A DNA stretch of 64,000 nucleotides from Lycium barbarum (GCF_019175385.1 NC_083339.1:50334282-50398281), one strand, 5' to 3'. Counted from the first letter of the stretch, positions 24,201-35,830 are shown. The notes: a model not told the origin generated them from the sequence alone. Numbers and translations are program-made.

Positions 24201-25057
24201 TGGTAATAAGTGAAAGAATGTTTTGGGGTAGTGGATAACAATTCCGGGACAAAATTGTGTTGTATTTTACTTGAATTTGTTGAAATATTAATTCTGCAAT
24301 TAATAATATCGAGAATATTTATAACATAATTATGGTATTATTTTGGTATCGGGGTAAGTGTTAGATTCCAAAATTAGTAATATACCAAAATAACATGTCA
24401 CTTCAACTTGTTTAAAAGATCTCTCTCAGTCCCAATTTGTATGGCATCTTTGTTGGATCAGGTTTAAGAAAGAAAACAAGACTTTTGAGATTTGTACTAT
24501 AATAAAAATCTTGAACATTTGTGTGGCAATAAATTATTTCATTAGGGAAAAAATAGAGATTTTGAAATTTAGTTCATTTATTTCAATGACGAATAATTGA
24601 GCGTTAGAGTTAACAAGTGAATGTCTCCATTGTATTCTCTGTGGGATTCGACCCGAACTACAGTGGGTTATATATTTGAAATACGACCGCTATATACCTG
24701 TTTAAAAGGTGTAATTTGGGCGTATCAACTACTTCCAAGCTACTTGCTTTATTGCAATCATTTTTTGGAAGCAACAAAAAGTAAACGCTCAAACTTTTGG
24801 GTTATATATTTGAAATACGACCGCTATATACCTATTTAAAAGGTGTAATTTGGGCGTATCAACTACTTCCAAGCTACTTGCTTTATTGCAATCATTTTCT
24901 GGAAGCGACAAAAAGTAAACACTCCAACTTTGACAATGCACATCTATGCACCTTAACTCATCTCTACTGTGTCAAATGTCCAACTTACAAAATGACCATC
25001 TAGACACCTCCAAAATTAATATTCCATGTCAGTGCCACATTAGCACCGATGTTCATA
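21209..25057 (+). repeat. Tandem repeat array, stretch B (1026-bp units)
   Basis: Three consecutive landmarks at 21757, 22783 and 23809 are exactly 1026 bp apart, and the units are almost identical, so this block was amplified recently. The next unit carries a partial duplication: after ctcaaactttt (about 24798) the sequence jumps back to gggttatatatttgaaatac, adding about 130 bp. tRNA-like segments start at 22013, 23039 and 24065. The final 5 bp (tcata, 25053-25057) are the left target duplication of the next LTR. Confidence 0.93.
22013..22087 (+). other. 75-nt tRNA-like segment (TAGTGGA form)
   Basis: The ends TCCTCTG and TAGTGGA pair at 6 of 7 positions if G-U is allowed. Box B GGTTCGACTCC is exact and a T-run follows (ttttttgataattttttt). 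This is the form common in stretches A to C. See the entry at 35296 for the full layout. Confidence 0.55.
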
Positions 25058-26230
25058 TGTAACGACCCATTTGGTCGTTTAGCACTTTTAGGCCTAATAT
25101 CCCTAAAACACCCTTTTCGTGGTCTAATCTTGTTGTCTATAGCTTGCGATAACGGGTGATTCGGTTATTTAATTGACGAGTAAATTTTAGAACATATGTA
25201 TTTAATGTGTGAGAATAGTTTATTCATACAAATATTATTTGCACACATATAAGGCGTAAGTGGATAAATATGGTATTTGACGGAGTGGATAATTTTTAAA
25301 TAAAACAAAATTGTTGAGTAAAAAGATTATTTTGGATAATGATTTTAGTGTGGGTGCACCGTTGCTTTGGTGGCTAGCAAAAGATTAGAGACAAGTCATC
25401 TCTTTCATGGTCCTTCAAATTCATTGGTAAGAGGATTATTGAGTAGAGGAATGTGGATTCTGGTGTTTGCTTTTCCAGAGAAGGCAAAGGAAGTTGTTTA
25501 AATATTTAGTAGTACTAAGAGTGGAGGAATAAACAATTAAAAAAAGAGAGAGTAGCACCATTTAAATAAAAATGAGGCAACTTTTGACTAGGATCATTAT
25601 TAGTCTTGTGTGGAACCTTGGGGGAAACTAATTATGGTTCACATGTGCGGTCCCCACTACCCATTAATAGAAAATATACACATATATCTCACTTTGGCTG
25701 AACCAAAGATTTGAGAAGGAAATATGCTGCAACTTCCTTTTCCAAACATTCTAACGTCGGCCACACTAGAAAATAGGCAGTGACTTTATTTCAATTTTCT
25801 TTCTCTTGAGCAGCAAATGAAAAAGAAGTGAGTAGCAACGTACTACTCCATAAACATTAGGCTCAGTACTTAAAAGATTAAGCAAGCACCAACGTTATAT
25901 AATTTTATGACGGGTTTCGCTCACCGCTTCGATCTCGTCGTTTGTTTTATCGTGTTGTTGAGTTCGGGATTTCTTCGAAATGAAGTAAGGTGGAAGAAGA
26001 ATATTTCTTGGCACATAAGACCTTGTCCGTTCGGAAGCACTTCAGAAGGAAAAAGCTTTGGCGTGAAAGTTCGTGACACCTGTTCGGCATTGAGGTAGGT
26101 TACGGTTTACTTTATGTCTAGACTCCGGTTAGCAAAACGTATGTAGATAGTAGTGATTGACGGGGAAATCATGATAGGTCTTCATGCATGGTATGGAGGT
26201 AAATTCCATCTAGGTTGATATTGTCAGCTG

Positions 26231-26325
26231 TTACGTGGGCTTGTCGCCATTATTATGATACTATTATGTGGGCTTGTCGCCATTATTGCGATATCGTTAT
26301 ATGAGCTTGTCACTGTATTGTGATT
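26231..26325 (+). repeat. 33-bp minisatellite, three copies
   Basis: The motif gagcttgtc / gggcttgtcgccatt recurs with ttgtc at 26241, 26274 and 26307, a period of 33 bp; the third copy is diverged. Confidence 0.85.
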
Positions 26326-26712
26326 TCATGTACTTGATATAATTTCCTCTCTCTTGTGATCTCACTGGTCATATGGAAGAGGAAGGTTATTACTGAGAAA
26401 CTGAATATTGAATTACACTTCCTAGTATGAATCTACGAAACCTATGACTGCGGTGATTATTGAGGTTGATTTCCTGCGAGGAATGCATCTCATATTTTAT
26501 ATGTTATTTGATGTAATTATCACCTAGTTGTATCTTTATCACATACTAGCTCACTCACCTTATGAAAGGGAAGGGAAATATTGATTATTGAGCCATGGAC
26601 AATAATATGACTTGTACTTGTTTATTGCATATTGGTGATATAGTTGAGACTGATATCATGCATGACATGCTTCCATATTACTTTTATGTTTTCCTAATGG
26701 TGAGGAGAGTGA

Positions 26713-26870
26713 TTGAGAGACTCCGAGGTCTTTGCCGGAGATTGAGAGTGACAGAGAGACTCCGAGGTCTTTGCCGGAGATTGAGAGTGACAGAGAGAAT
26801 CCGAGGTCTTTGCCGGAGATTGAGAGAAATTGATAGCCTCCGAGGTTTCTTTCGAAGAGCACGAGTGGTA
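26713..26870 (+). repeat. 39-bp minisatellite, four copies
   Basis: The word tccgaggt recurs at 26722, 26761, 26800 and 26839, exactly 39 bp apart, within units containing ctttgccggagattgagag. Because 39 is a multiple of three, long open frames appear on both strands; this is a length effect, not evidence of coding. Confidence 0.9.
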
Positions 26871-27325
26871 CATGGACTTCGCGGGTCCCCCATGGGTCAT
26901 GAATATGAGGCATTGCCATAGCATGTGTGTACGAGAGTGGAGCGTGAGAGGTGACTATTGCATTGCATAACATTTACATAGCACGACATTGCATTGCAAG
27001 GCACTCCATTTGAATTGCTATTCATGTCATTGCATGGCACATTCTCTGATTGATTTTAATTTGTGAATTATTAAGTTATTGTTGTAAGTAATTATTTTAG
27101 AGACTTGATGGACTCGAGGTTTGGAGATTTTCCCCTAGGCTTATAACCTGAGATTTGAAATCCCTTGCGACTATCATACCGCTAGACTTTCATATGTGCT
27201 AGAGTTGGGACTGTGTTTGATTACTTATCTGCTTACTTGTTAATTACTTCTTGTTTATATGCGTGAACTAACCATTGTCGGCCTATGATACCTACGAGCC
27301 TTGTGTTGTCCTCATACTACTCTTG

Positions 27326-27347
27326 CTACACTCCTTGTGGAGTGTAG
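27326..27347 (+). other. LTR hairpin, 9-bp perfect stem
   Basis: CTACACTCC (27326-27334) pairs fully with GGAGTGTAG (27339-27347) around a TTGT loop. It lies at the place in this LTR where other families carry stem 1 of the two-hairpin module, and is followed by gatattttcaggt, comparable to cgtttcatgcccgcaggt. Confidence 0.6.
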
Positions 27348-27689
27348 AGATATTTTCAGGTGATGTTCGGAGTCTCACGACCGTTTCGAGGCGTTCATGA
27401 TTGGCGTTTGGGTGAGCTATTTGAGATATTGCAACCCAGAAACTCTCCTTAGATTTCTGTTGTTCTCTATCCTTAAACAGAAGTCGTATCCAGTTTAAGT
27501 TTGTTACCTACTTCAAATTGTAAACTTCTTAGAAGCTCTTGTATGAGTCTAGATCAGGTTTTGGGAATTTCTTATACTAAAAGTATTTATTCCGCATGTT
27601 GTATCTAATTAAGGTTGTTACCTGAAGGGTTCGCCCACCAGGGAGGGTTAGTGTGGGTGCCCACATGATCCATGATTTGGGTCGTGACA

Positions 27690-30581
27690 TCATGTGACAC
27701 AATGTGGACAAGTTGTGGTGTCTATATGTATACTACCAAAGTTGGAGCTTAGTTGTCACCTGAGACCAAGTTTGAGTGTGTGTTAATGTATTGTGCCTTT
27801 TTTCAATCCAAAGAAAGGAGGTTATTATAATATTAGGTAGTTCTTTCCTTATCAGATGATTTTCTTTCAATAATAAGGCTGAAAGGTTCCTCTGTAGCAC
27901 TGGCAATTACCACGGGTTTCATAGAAATGATTAAGGATCCGGGTTCGACTCCTTATAGTGGAAATTTTTTGATAATTTTTTTCGTTGTTTTCCATTTTAA
28001 TTTACATAAACTACTACAAATATTTGGTAATAAGTGAAAGAATGTTTTGGGATAGCGGATAACAATTCCGAGACAAAATTGTGTTGTATTTTACTTGAAT
28101 TTGTTGAAATATTAATTCTGCAATTAATAATATCGAGAATATTTATAACATAATTATGGTATTATTTTGGTATCGGGGTAAGTGTTAGATTCCAAAATTA
28201 GTAATATACCAAAATAACATGTCACTTCAACTTGTTTAAAATATCTCGCCCAGTCCCAATTTATACGGAATCTTTGTTGGATCAAGTTTAAGAAAGAAAC
28301 AAGACTTTTGAGATTTGTACTATAATAAAAATCTTGAACATTTGTGTGGCTATAAATTATTTCATTAAGGAAAAAATAGAGATTTTGAAGTTTAGTTGTT
28401 TTATTTCAATGACGAATAATTTAGTGTTAAAGTTAACAAGTGAATGTCTCCTTTGTATTCTCAGTGGGATTCGACCCGAACTTCAGTGGGTTATTTATTT
28501 GAAATACGATCGCTATATACCTGTTTAAAAGGTGTAATTTGGGCGTATCAACTACTTCAAAGCTACTTGCTTTATTGCAATCTTTTTCTGGAAGCAACAA
28601 AAAGTAAACGCTCAAACTTTGACAACGCACATCTAGGCACCTTTGCTCATCTTTACTGTGTCAGTTGAATAGTCCAACTTATAAAATGATCATCTAGACA
28701 CCTCCAAAATTAATGTGTCATGCCAGTGCCACGTTAGCGCCGGTGTCCATGTGTGCACTACCAAAGTAGGAGCTTAGTTGTCACCTGAGACCAGATTTGA
28801 GTGTGTGTTAATGTATTGTGCCTTTTTTCAATCCAAAGAAAGGAGGTTATTATAATATTAGGTAGTTCTTTCCTTATCAAATGATTTTCTTTCAATAACA
28901 AGGCTGAAAGGTTCCTCTGTAGCACTTGCCATCACCACGGGTTTCATAGAAATGATTAGGGATCCGGGTTCGACTCCCTATAGTGGAAATTTTTTGATAA
29001 TGTTTTTCGTTGTTTTCCATTTTAATTTACATAAACTAGTACAAATATTTGGTAATAAGTGAAAGAATGTTTTGGGATAGCGGAAAACAATTCCGGGACA
29101 AAATTTTGTTGTATTTTACTTGAATTTGTTGAAATATTAATTCTGAAATTAATAATATCGAGAATATTTATAACATAATTATGGTATTATTTTGGTATCG
29201 GGGTAAGTGTTAGATTACAAAATTAGTAATATACCAAAATAACTTGTCACTTCAACTTGTTTAAAAGATCTCCCTCAGTCCCAATTTGTATGGCATCTTT
29301 GTTGGATCAGGTTTAAGAAAGAAAACAAGAATTTTGAGATTTGTACTATAATAAAAATCTTGAACATTTGTGTGGCTATAAATTATTTCATTATCGAAAA
29401 AATAGAGATTTTGAAATTTAGTTCATTTATTTCAATGACGAATAATTGAGCGTTAGAGTTAACAAGTGAATGTCTCCATTGTATTCTCTGTGAGATTCGA
29501 CCCGAACTACAGTGGGTTATATATTTGAAATACGACCGCTATATACCTGTTTAAAAGGTGTAATTTGGCGTATCAACTACTTCCAAGCTACTTGCTTTAT
29601 TGCAATCATTTTCTGGAAGCAACAAAAAGTAACGCTCAAACTTTTGGGTTATATATTTGAAATACGACCGCCATATACCTTTTTAAAAGGTGTAATTTGG
29701 GCGTATCAACTACTTCCAAGCTACTTGCTTTATTGCAATCATTTTCTGGAAGCGACAAAAAGTAAACACTCCAACTTTGACAATGCACATCTAGGCACCT
29801 TAACTCATCTCTACTGTGTCAATTGAAATGTCCAACTTACAAAATGATCATCTAGACACCTCCAAAATTAATATTCCATGTCAGTGCCACATTAGCACCG
29901 ATGTTCATGTGACACAATGTGGATAAGTTGTGGTGTCTATATGTGTACTACCAAAGTTGGAGCTTTGTTGTCACCTGAGACCAGGTTTGAGTGTGTGTTA
30001 ATGTATTGTGCCTTTTTTCAATCCAAAGAAATGAGGTTATTATAATATTAGGTAGTTCTTTCCTTATCCGATTATTTTTTTTCAATAATAAGGCTGAATG
30101 GTTCCTCTGTAGCACTGGCAATTCCCAAGTGGTTCATAGAAATGATCAGTGATCCGAGTTCGACTCCCTGCAGTGGAAATTATTTGATAATGTTTTTCGG
30201 TGTTTTTCATTTTAATTTACACAAACTACTTCAAATATTTGGTAATAAGTGAAAGAATGTTTTGGGATAACGGATAATAATTTCGGGACAAAATTGTGTT
30301 GTATTTTACTTTAATTTGTTGAAATATTAATTCTGTAATTATTAATATCGAGGATACTTATAAAAGAATTACGGTATTATTTTGGTATCGGGGGAAGTGT
30401 TAGATTCCACAATTAGTAATATACCAAAATAACATGTCACTTCAACTTGTTTAAAATATCTCGCCCAGTCCCAATTTATAGGGAATCTTTGTTGTATCAA
30501 GTTTAAGAAAGAAAATAAGACTTTTGGGATTTGTACTATAATAAAAACTTTGAACATTTGTGTGGCTATAAATTATTTCAT
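27690..30581 (+). repeat. Tandem repeat array, stretch C (before gap)
   Basis: Landmarks are at 28657 and 29815. The second monomer repeats the partial duplication junction (actttt/gggttatat, about 29645) seen at 24798, so the two belong to one amplified dimer of about 2210 bp. tRNA-like segments start at 27888, 28913 and 30103. The sequence stops in mid-monomer at the gap. Confidence 0.92.
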
Positions 30582-31081
30582 NNNNNNNNNNNNNNNNNNN
30601 NNNNNNNNNNNNNNNNNNNNNNNNNNNNNNNNNNNNNNNNNNNNNNNNNNNNNNNNNNNNNNNNNNNNNNNNNNNNNNNNNNNNNNNNNNNNNNNNNNNN
30701 NNNNNNNNNNNNNNNNNNNNNNNNNNNNNNNNNNNNNNNNNNNNNNNNNNNNNNNNNNNNNNNNNNNNNNNNNNNNNNNNNNNNNNNNNNNNNNNNNNNN
30801 NNNNNNNNNNNNNNNNNNNNNNNNNNNNNNNNNNNNNNNNNNNNNNNNNNNNNNNNNNNNNNNNNNNNNNNNNNNNNNNNNNNNNNNNNNNNNNNNNNNN
30901 NNNNNNNNNNNNNNNNNNNNNNNNNNNNNNNNNNNNNNNNNNNNNNNNNNNNNNNNNNNNNNNNNNNNNNNNNNNNNNNNNNNNNNNNNNNNNNNNNNNN
31001 NNNNNNNNNNNNNNNNNNNNNNNNNNNNNNNNNNNNNNNNNNNNNNNNNNNNNNNNNNNNNNNNNNNNNNNNNNNNNNNNN
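30582..31081. other. Assembly gap of exactly 500 N
   Basis: There are 500 N inside the array. Both sides are repeat sequence. The round number suggests a placeholder of unknown true size. Open frames running through it have no meaning. Confidence 0.98.
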
Positions 31082-31585
31082 TCATTTTAATTTACATAAA
31101 CTACTACAAAAATTAGGTAATAAGTGAAAGAATATTTTTGGGAAAACGGATAATAATTCCGGGACAAAATTGTGTTGTATTTTACTTGAATTTGTTGAAA
31201 TATTAATTCTGCAATTAATAATATCGAGACTATTTATAACATAATTATGGTATTATTTTGGTATCGGGGTAAGTGTTAGATTCCAAAATTAGTAATATAC
31301 AAAAATAACATGTCACTTCAACTTGTTTAAAAGATCTCCCTCAGTTCCAATTTTTACGGAATCTTTGTTGGATCAAGTTTAAGAAAGAAAACAAGACTTT
31401 TAGGATTTGTACTATAACAAAAATCTTGAACATTTGTGTGGCTATAAATTATTTCATAAAGGAAACATAGAGATTTTGAAGTTTAGTTTTTTTATTTCAA
31501 TGACGAATAATTGTGCGTTAAAGTTAACAAGTGAATGTGTCAATTGTATTCTCTGTGGGATTCGACCTGAACTACAGTGGGTTAT
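31082..31585 (+). repeat. Tandem repeat array, stretch C (after gap)
   Basis: This partial monomer begins in the T-rich part after the tRNA-like segment (tcattttaatttacataaac) and runs through the MITE-like part to gttat (31581-31585), the left target duplication of the next LTR. Confidence 0.92.
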
Positions 31586-31993
31586 TGTCACGACCCGACT
31601 AGGGGCCGTGACGAGTACCCGATACTTGTACCAAGCACACCTTATCTATCATTTTCACCTTTACTTCTCAGCGGGCCGTAGGAACTGTGCTATACATTTT
31701 TTTTTTCATTGCTGAGCTTTAACATTAGCCGCGTCATCATAAACATAGACTAGTAAGCGTTGCTGTCACATTATACAGAGACGCGAACATTTCAAAATTC
31801 AAGACATCTACCTGTACATATCCGTCTACGAGCCTCTAGACATAGTACACATATACATAGAAAGGGCCGAGTACTGCCGTGCCCGAATATATATACACAA
31901 AATAGTACCAAGGAAGTGAGGCTCCGGAACAACTGGAGCGCTATCAAGTGCTGCTGGTAGAGCTCCAAAGAACCAAAACCGCCTGTCTGCTGA

Positions 31994-32070
31994 CCTGCGC
32001 GGCATGAAACGCAGCGTCCACAAGAAGGGACGTCAGTACGAATAGTGTACCGAGTATGTAAGGCATGAAT
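31994..32070 (-). other. LTR structured module, reverse strand
   Basis: Stem 1 pairs the bases at 32015-32019 (+ strand CGTCC) with 32028-32032 (GGACG). Stem 2, read on the minus strand, is CTGCG with CGCAG around tttcatgccg. The flanking words tacatactcggtac and cgtactgac match the module at 7732-7800, but stem 1 has two base pairs changed on both sides. Confidence 0.6.
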
Positions 32071-32410
32071 AGTAATATACGGAAAATATAAAACAGGGAT
32101 AATGACATAAAAGAGTTATAACACATGTCCTGAGGTAGAAACATAACCTGTACATATAAGTGCCCTTGGGCAGATGCCATGCATGCTTAGCTTTCCTTTG
32201 AAAATATTTTCTTGTTCATATATATCTATAAAAGTAGAACATGTCATGTTGCCGAGGCGTCGGCAGCCGATCCATTTAACCATAATTGTACACATCCCGC
32301 GTCCGGGACGATATCATGTCATGTAATGCCAACTGATCAGGTGGATATGCGTATATAACGCTCTGCCTTTATCTCCATCTTCCCCGTATACATATGCATA
32401 TATCATGTAC

Positions 32411-32540
32411 GTATATCAGCGTCTATAGCGCTCTGGCTCTTTCATCATATACATATACGTGTATCATGTGCATATATCAGCGTCTATAGCGCTCTGGATC
32501 TTTTATCATATACATATACATGTGTCATGTACATATTTTA
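32411..32540 (-). repeat. 61-bp tandem repeat in solo LTR
   Basis: The word tcagcgtctatagcgctctg occurs at 32416 and 32477 within two and a partial copies of a unit containing catatacatata. Confidence 0.8.
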
Positions 32541-35295
32541 TAAATATATATACACATATCTTATATACATTTACATGTCTTATATGCATTTACATATCTT
32601 ATATACATGTGTCACATAGGCACGCAGGAGAGCCCAAAGAAGAATCATGTACTCATCGGAATGACGTAAGGTCGGTGACCTCCGATTATATTATGGAACA
32701 ATCGTGGTCGCTTTGTCTCTCCTTGAAGGAACAAGTATTTTAAGGCGAGACTACCAACGGAGAATAGTGTCAACAGTAAACATAGATGGAATCATGGCAT
32801 CATGGACGTCAACTCATAGGCTTTGGATTCCTTAGGAAATAGCATCATAGCTAGGAGGTGGAAATAAGGTTCAAGAACTAGTTTATTACTTCCATACTCG
32901 CATTGAATCCTTAGCTTAGAATTCTTAGCCGTAGAATCGTTCCGGTCGTACTTATCATAGGCATATTCTCTCGTCTAACATTGTCATTATCATTATCATC
33001 ATAAAAGTATCCTCGGTAGAGTAGTCATAGTACTTATCATTTAGTAACGAAATCGGGATCAAAGGCCCCCTTTGGATTCAACTTCAAGTAAGTCAAATAG
33101 AACTATAAGGAAAATCTGAGAGCAACGGGCCCACCTCGGCCCGAATGAGGTAGCGTATACGATTTGCATATGTTACATGTCATGGCGTTACTTGTGGGGG
33201 TTTTATGGTAGTCGGGTCCCATTTATATAAGTTCTAGGGGTTTAGGAGGTCTTTCCAACATTTCGCGCACTTTCTAGTTCAATTCTACTGAAGGGAAAAG
33301 GGGAAACTTTGGATGCGGATTCCGGGGAATAGAGTTGTCCCCGGGGCTCGTACCCAACTTATTACGTCTAAGACATGTCATAGAAAGACGGGTGAAGCCT
33401 TACATACCTCTTTCCGCTCCTTTTGCTATTCCGAATTCAAGCTGCAAATCCGCCAAAATCTGCAATTTGGTCACATTTACCCAAACTTTCATTAGGGTAC
33501 TTAGAGTTGGAATCTTAAGGTAACACTTGGCTACCGAAATTTCGGCAGCACTTCCTCTGTAAATATACCATCCTCAACATTCAACCTAGCCAAATTTTTA
33601 ATCAATCACAATCCGGGAATTCGAACCCGGCCAAACTATCAATATAAACTCCACAACCACACTAGCGATTCACATATTCAATTCAAGATACATGATATCA
33701 ATTTACTACTTTCTTCAAAACCTTCCGACTCCAATGAACACAATAACAATCTTATAACATATTCCAACAACACTATTCTAGTATCATTATATTTCATATA
33801 TGCAAGAACATAACATTCAGTATACATAATCTTCCAAAACAAGCTTTCCACTACTAATATTTCTCTAACTTCATTAGGCTTTCATTTGCAATATGAGCTC
33901 CACAACACAACGACCAACATACTAAATAAAACTTGCTCGCTATCCATTCACCATACATCACACATATACGGCTATATACACACCACACTCTACACGGCTT
34001 CAACATGCATTCACAACTACAATCTCTCCAAACTCATTCAACTTCCATTTTCCATATAACATTCACAACAATAACAATCAAACACTAAATAAAATAATTG
34101 AAACATGCTTCCTACACATGCATACATGTGCACGGCCACATACCATATTCCTTTCCTTCATGAATTTCATCCATTTTAGCATACTACAACACATATAAAC
34201 CATTCATAACACATAAAACAAGATTAAAACTCACCTTTCTTCTTCAACTTCTCACTTGACTACAACTTGGCAACTTGTATGATTATGAATTTTTCTTGCT
34301 TCAACAACAACTCCACCTTGTTAAGGACCCTTTAATTAGTAGAATACAATTTTTGGAGGAATTTTTCAAGGTTTCTTATGGAGTTTTTACTATGGCCGAA
34401 ATGGCCCCTAGATGGTTCTCCTTCTTCTTTTTGTTCTTGAGTTTCTTGAAACTTCTTGAATATTATGTAGGCATGTAGAAGACTTGGTCTTCTTTTTAAT
34501 ACCATGAATTTTAAGTCAACATGGGCTTGGGCCATAACTATGGCCGGTTGGGCCTCTTTATTTTCTTGAAAATTTCAAGCCCAATTATATTTTGGGCTAG
34601 TTCTTGTAATTCATGAAAGCAATTTCTTTCCAATTTCCAAATTTGCCCTTCGTCTTCCTCCATATTTCCACGAGTCATACCGCGAATTTCCTTTTATGCC
34701 CTTGACCTTTCTTAATATTTCCGCTTCTAAATTCTTTATAAGCAACTCATATGCTTAACAAAATAAAAGTAAGACCTTGTTTTTCATCTCCCCGCAATTA
34801 CCTTGAATTATCCGATTGTACAAAAATGCGGGATATAACAGTTATATATTTGAAATACGAGCACCGTATACCTGTTTAAAAGGTGTAAATTGGGCGTACC
34901 AACTACTTCCAAGCTACTTGATTTATTGCAATCATTTTCTGGAAGCAAAAAAAAGTAAACAATCAAACTTTGACAATGCATATCTAGGCACCTTAACTCA
35001 TCTCTACTGTGTCAGTTGAAAAGTCGAACTTACTAAATGATTATCTAGACACCTCCAAAATTAATATGCCACGCCAGTGCCACATTAGCACCGGTGTCCA
35101 TGTGACACAATGTGAAAAAGTTGTGGTGTCTATATGTGTACTACCAAAGTTGGAGCTTAGTTGTCACCTGAGACCAAGTTTGAGTGTGTGTTAATGTATT
35201 GTGCCTTTTTTCAATGCAAAGAAAGGAGGTTATCATAATATTAGGTAGTTCTTCCCTTATCAGATTATTTTGTTTCAATAATAAGGCTGAAAGGT

Positions 35296-35370
35296 TCCTC
35301 TGTAGCACTGGCAATTCCCACGTGGTTCATAGAAATGATCAGGGATCCGGGTTCGACTCCCTGCAGTGGA
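35296..35370 (+). other. 75-nt tRNA-like segment, type copy
   Basis: The ends TCCTCTG (35296-35302) and CAGTGGA (35364-35370) pair at 6 of 7 positions. The T-arm is CCGGG, loop TTCGACT, CCCTG (4 of 5 pairs). Box B GGTTCGACTCC (35350-35360) matches the Pol III consensus exactly. Box A is weak: TAGC at 35303 fits, the rest does not. In this register ttcatag falls at segment positions 31-37, where an anticodon loop would lie, with CAT as the would-be anticodon (Met-like). The D stem pairs 3 of 4 and the anticodon stem does not pair, so it is not a working tRNA. All complete copies in the window are 75 nt long with no indels. A tRNA-derived origin (tRNA pseudogene or SINE head) is inference. Confidence 0.6.
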
Positions 35371-35372
35371 AA

Positions 35373-35378
35373 TTTTTT
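35373..35378 (+). terminator. T6 run after tRNA-like segment (possible Pol III terminator)
   Basis: TTTTTT begins 2 bases after the tRNA-like segment ends, where Pol III would terminate. Most copies have T5-T6 at this place and many have a second T-run about 6 bases on. The region is AT-rich, so chance is possible. Confidence 0.4.
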
Positions 35379-35646
35379 GATTTTCGTCGTTTTTCATTTT
35401 AATTTACATAAAATAATACAAAAAATAGGTAATAAGTGAAAGAATGTTTTGGGATAACGGATAAAAATTCTGGAGGAAAATTGTGTTCTATTTTACTTGA
35501 ATTTGTGGAAATATTAATTCTGCAATTAATAATATCGTGAATATTTATAACATAATTATGGTATTATTTTGGTATCGGAGTGAGTGTTAGATTCCAAAAT
35601 TAGTAATATATCAAAATAATTTGTCACTTCAACTTGTTTAAAAGAT

Positions 35647-35830
35647 CTCCCTCAGTCCCAATTTATATGGCATCTTTGTTGGATCAAGTTTAAGAAAGAA
35701 AACAAGACTTTTGAGATTTGTACTATAATAAAAAGCTTGAACATTTGTGTGGCTATAAATTATTTCATTAATGCAAAAATAGAGATTTTTAAGTTTTGTT
35801 GTTTTATTTCAATGACGAATAATTGAGCGT
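35647..35830 (+). repeat. MITE-like segment in the monomer (type copy)
   Basis: It starts ctccctcagtcccaattta, continues with aagtttaagaaagaaaac, then gacttttgagatttgt, catttgtgtggctataaatt and atttcatta. From memory, this order matches one half of the abundant Stowaway-type MITEs of Solanaceae whose ends read CTCCCTCCGTCCCAATTTATG. The opposite inverted end is not recognisable in the monomer. It is present in nearly every monomer (for example 16734, 24418, 40806, 55844). Confidence 0.5.

Larger units (their letters stand above)
25058..27689 (+). mobile_element. Solo LTR (2632 bp), TGTAACGACCC family
   Basis: It starts tgtaacgacccatttggtcg and ends gggtcgtgaca. Flanks are tcata (25053-25057) and tcatg (27690-27694), a 5-bp target duplication with one A/G difference; the array sequence expected there is tcatg, so the left copy has mutated. 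Array steps become normal (1051 bp) when the insert is removed. It contains 33-bp and 39-bp tandem repeats and a 9-bp perfect hairpin near its 3' part. The same LTR start recurs at 58256. A 108-codon open frame at 26595-26921 lies over the 39-bp repeats and I do not treat it as a gene. Confidence 0.9.
31586..34840 (-). mobile_element. Solo LTR (3255 bp), reverse orientation, GTTAT target duplication
   Basis: On the + strand it starts tgtcacgacccgac and ends gcgggatataaca; read on the minus strand it starts tgttatatcccgc and ends gggtcgtgaca, as the other LTRs do. The flanks gttat (31581-31585 and 34841-34845) are identical, and the array reads straight across (cagtgggttat/atatttgaa). It has the two-hairpin module at 31994-32070 (minus) and a 61-bp repeat at about 32411-32540. 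No internal element sequence and no coding region are seen over its length. Confidence 0.92.

Noticed and set aside
26595..26921. 108-codon frame with Arg/Leu-rich 13-residue repeats
   Set aside because: It lies on a 39-bp minisatellite inside a solo LTR; a period divisible by three keeps frames open on both strands. There is no recognisable domain.
30531..31127. 198- and 188-codon frames
   Set aside because: Almost all of each frame is the run of N in the assembly gap.
33313..33523. Two overlapping 60-codon frames in the reverse solo LTR
   Set aside because: They are in different frames over the same bases, oriented against the LTR, with no domain.
35296..35370. A working tRNA-Met gene
   Set aside because: The anticodon stem does not pair, box A is incomplete, and the acceptor and T stems each have a mismatch. 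I keep it only as tRNA-like.
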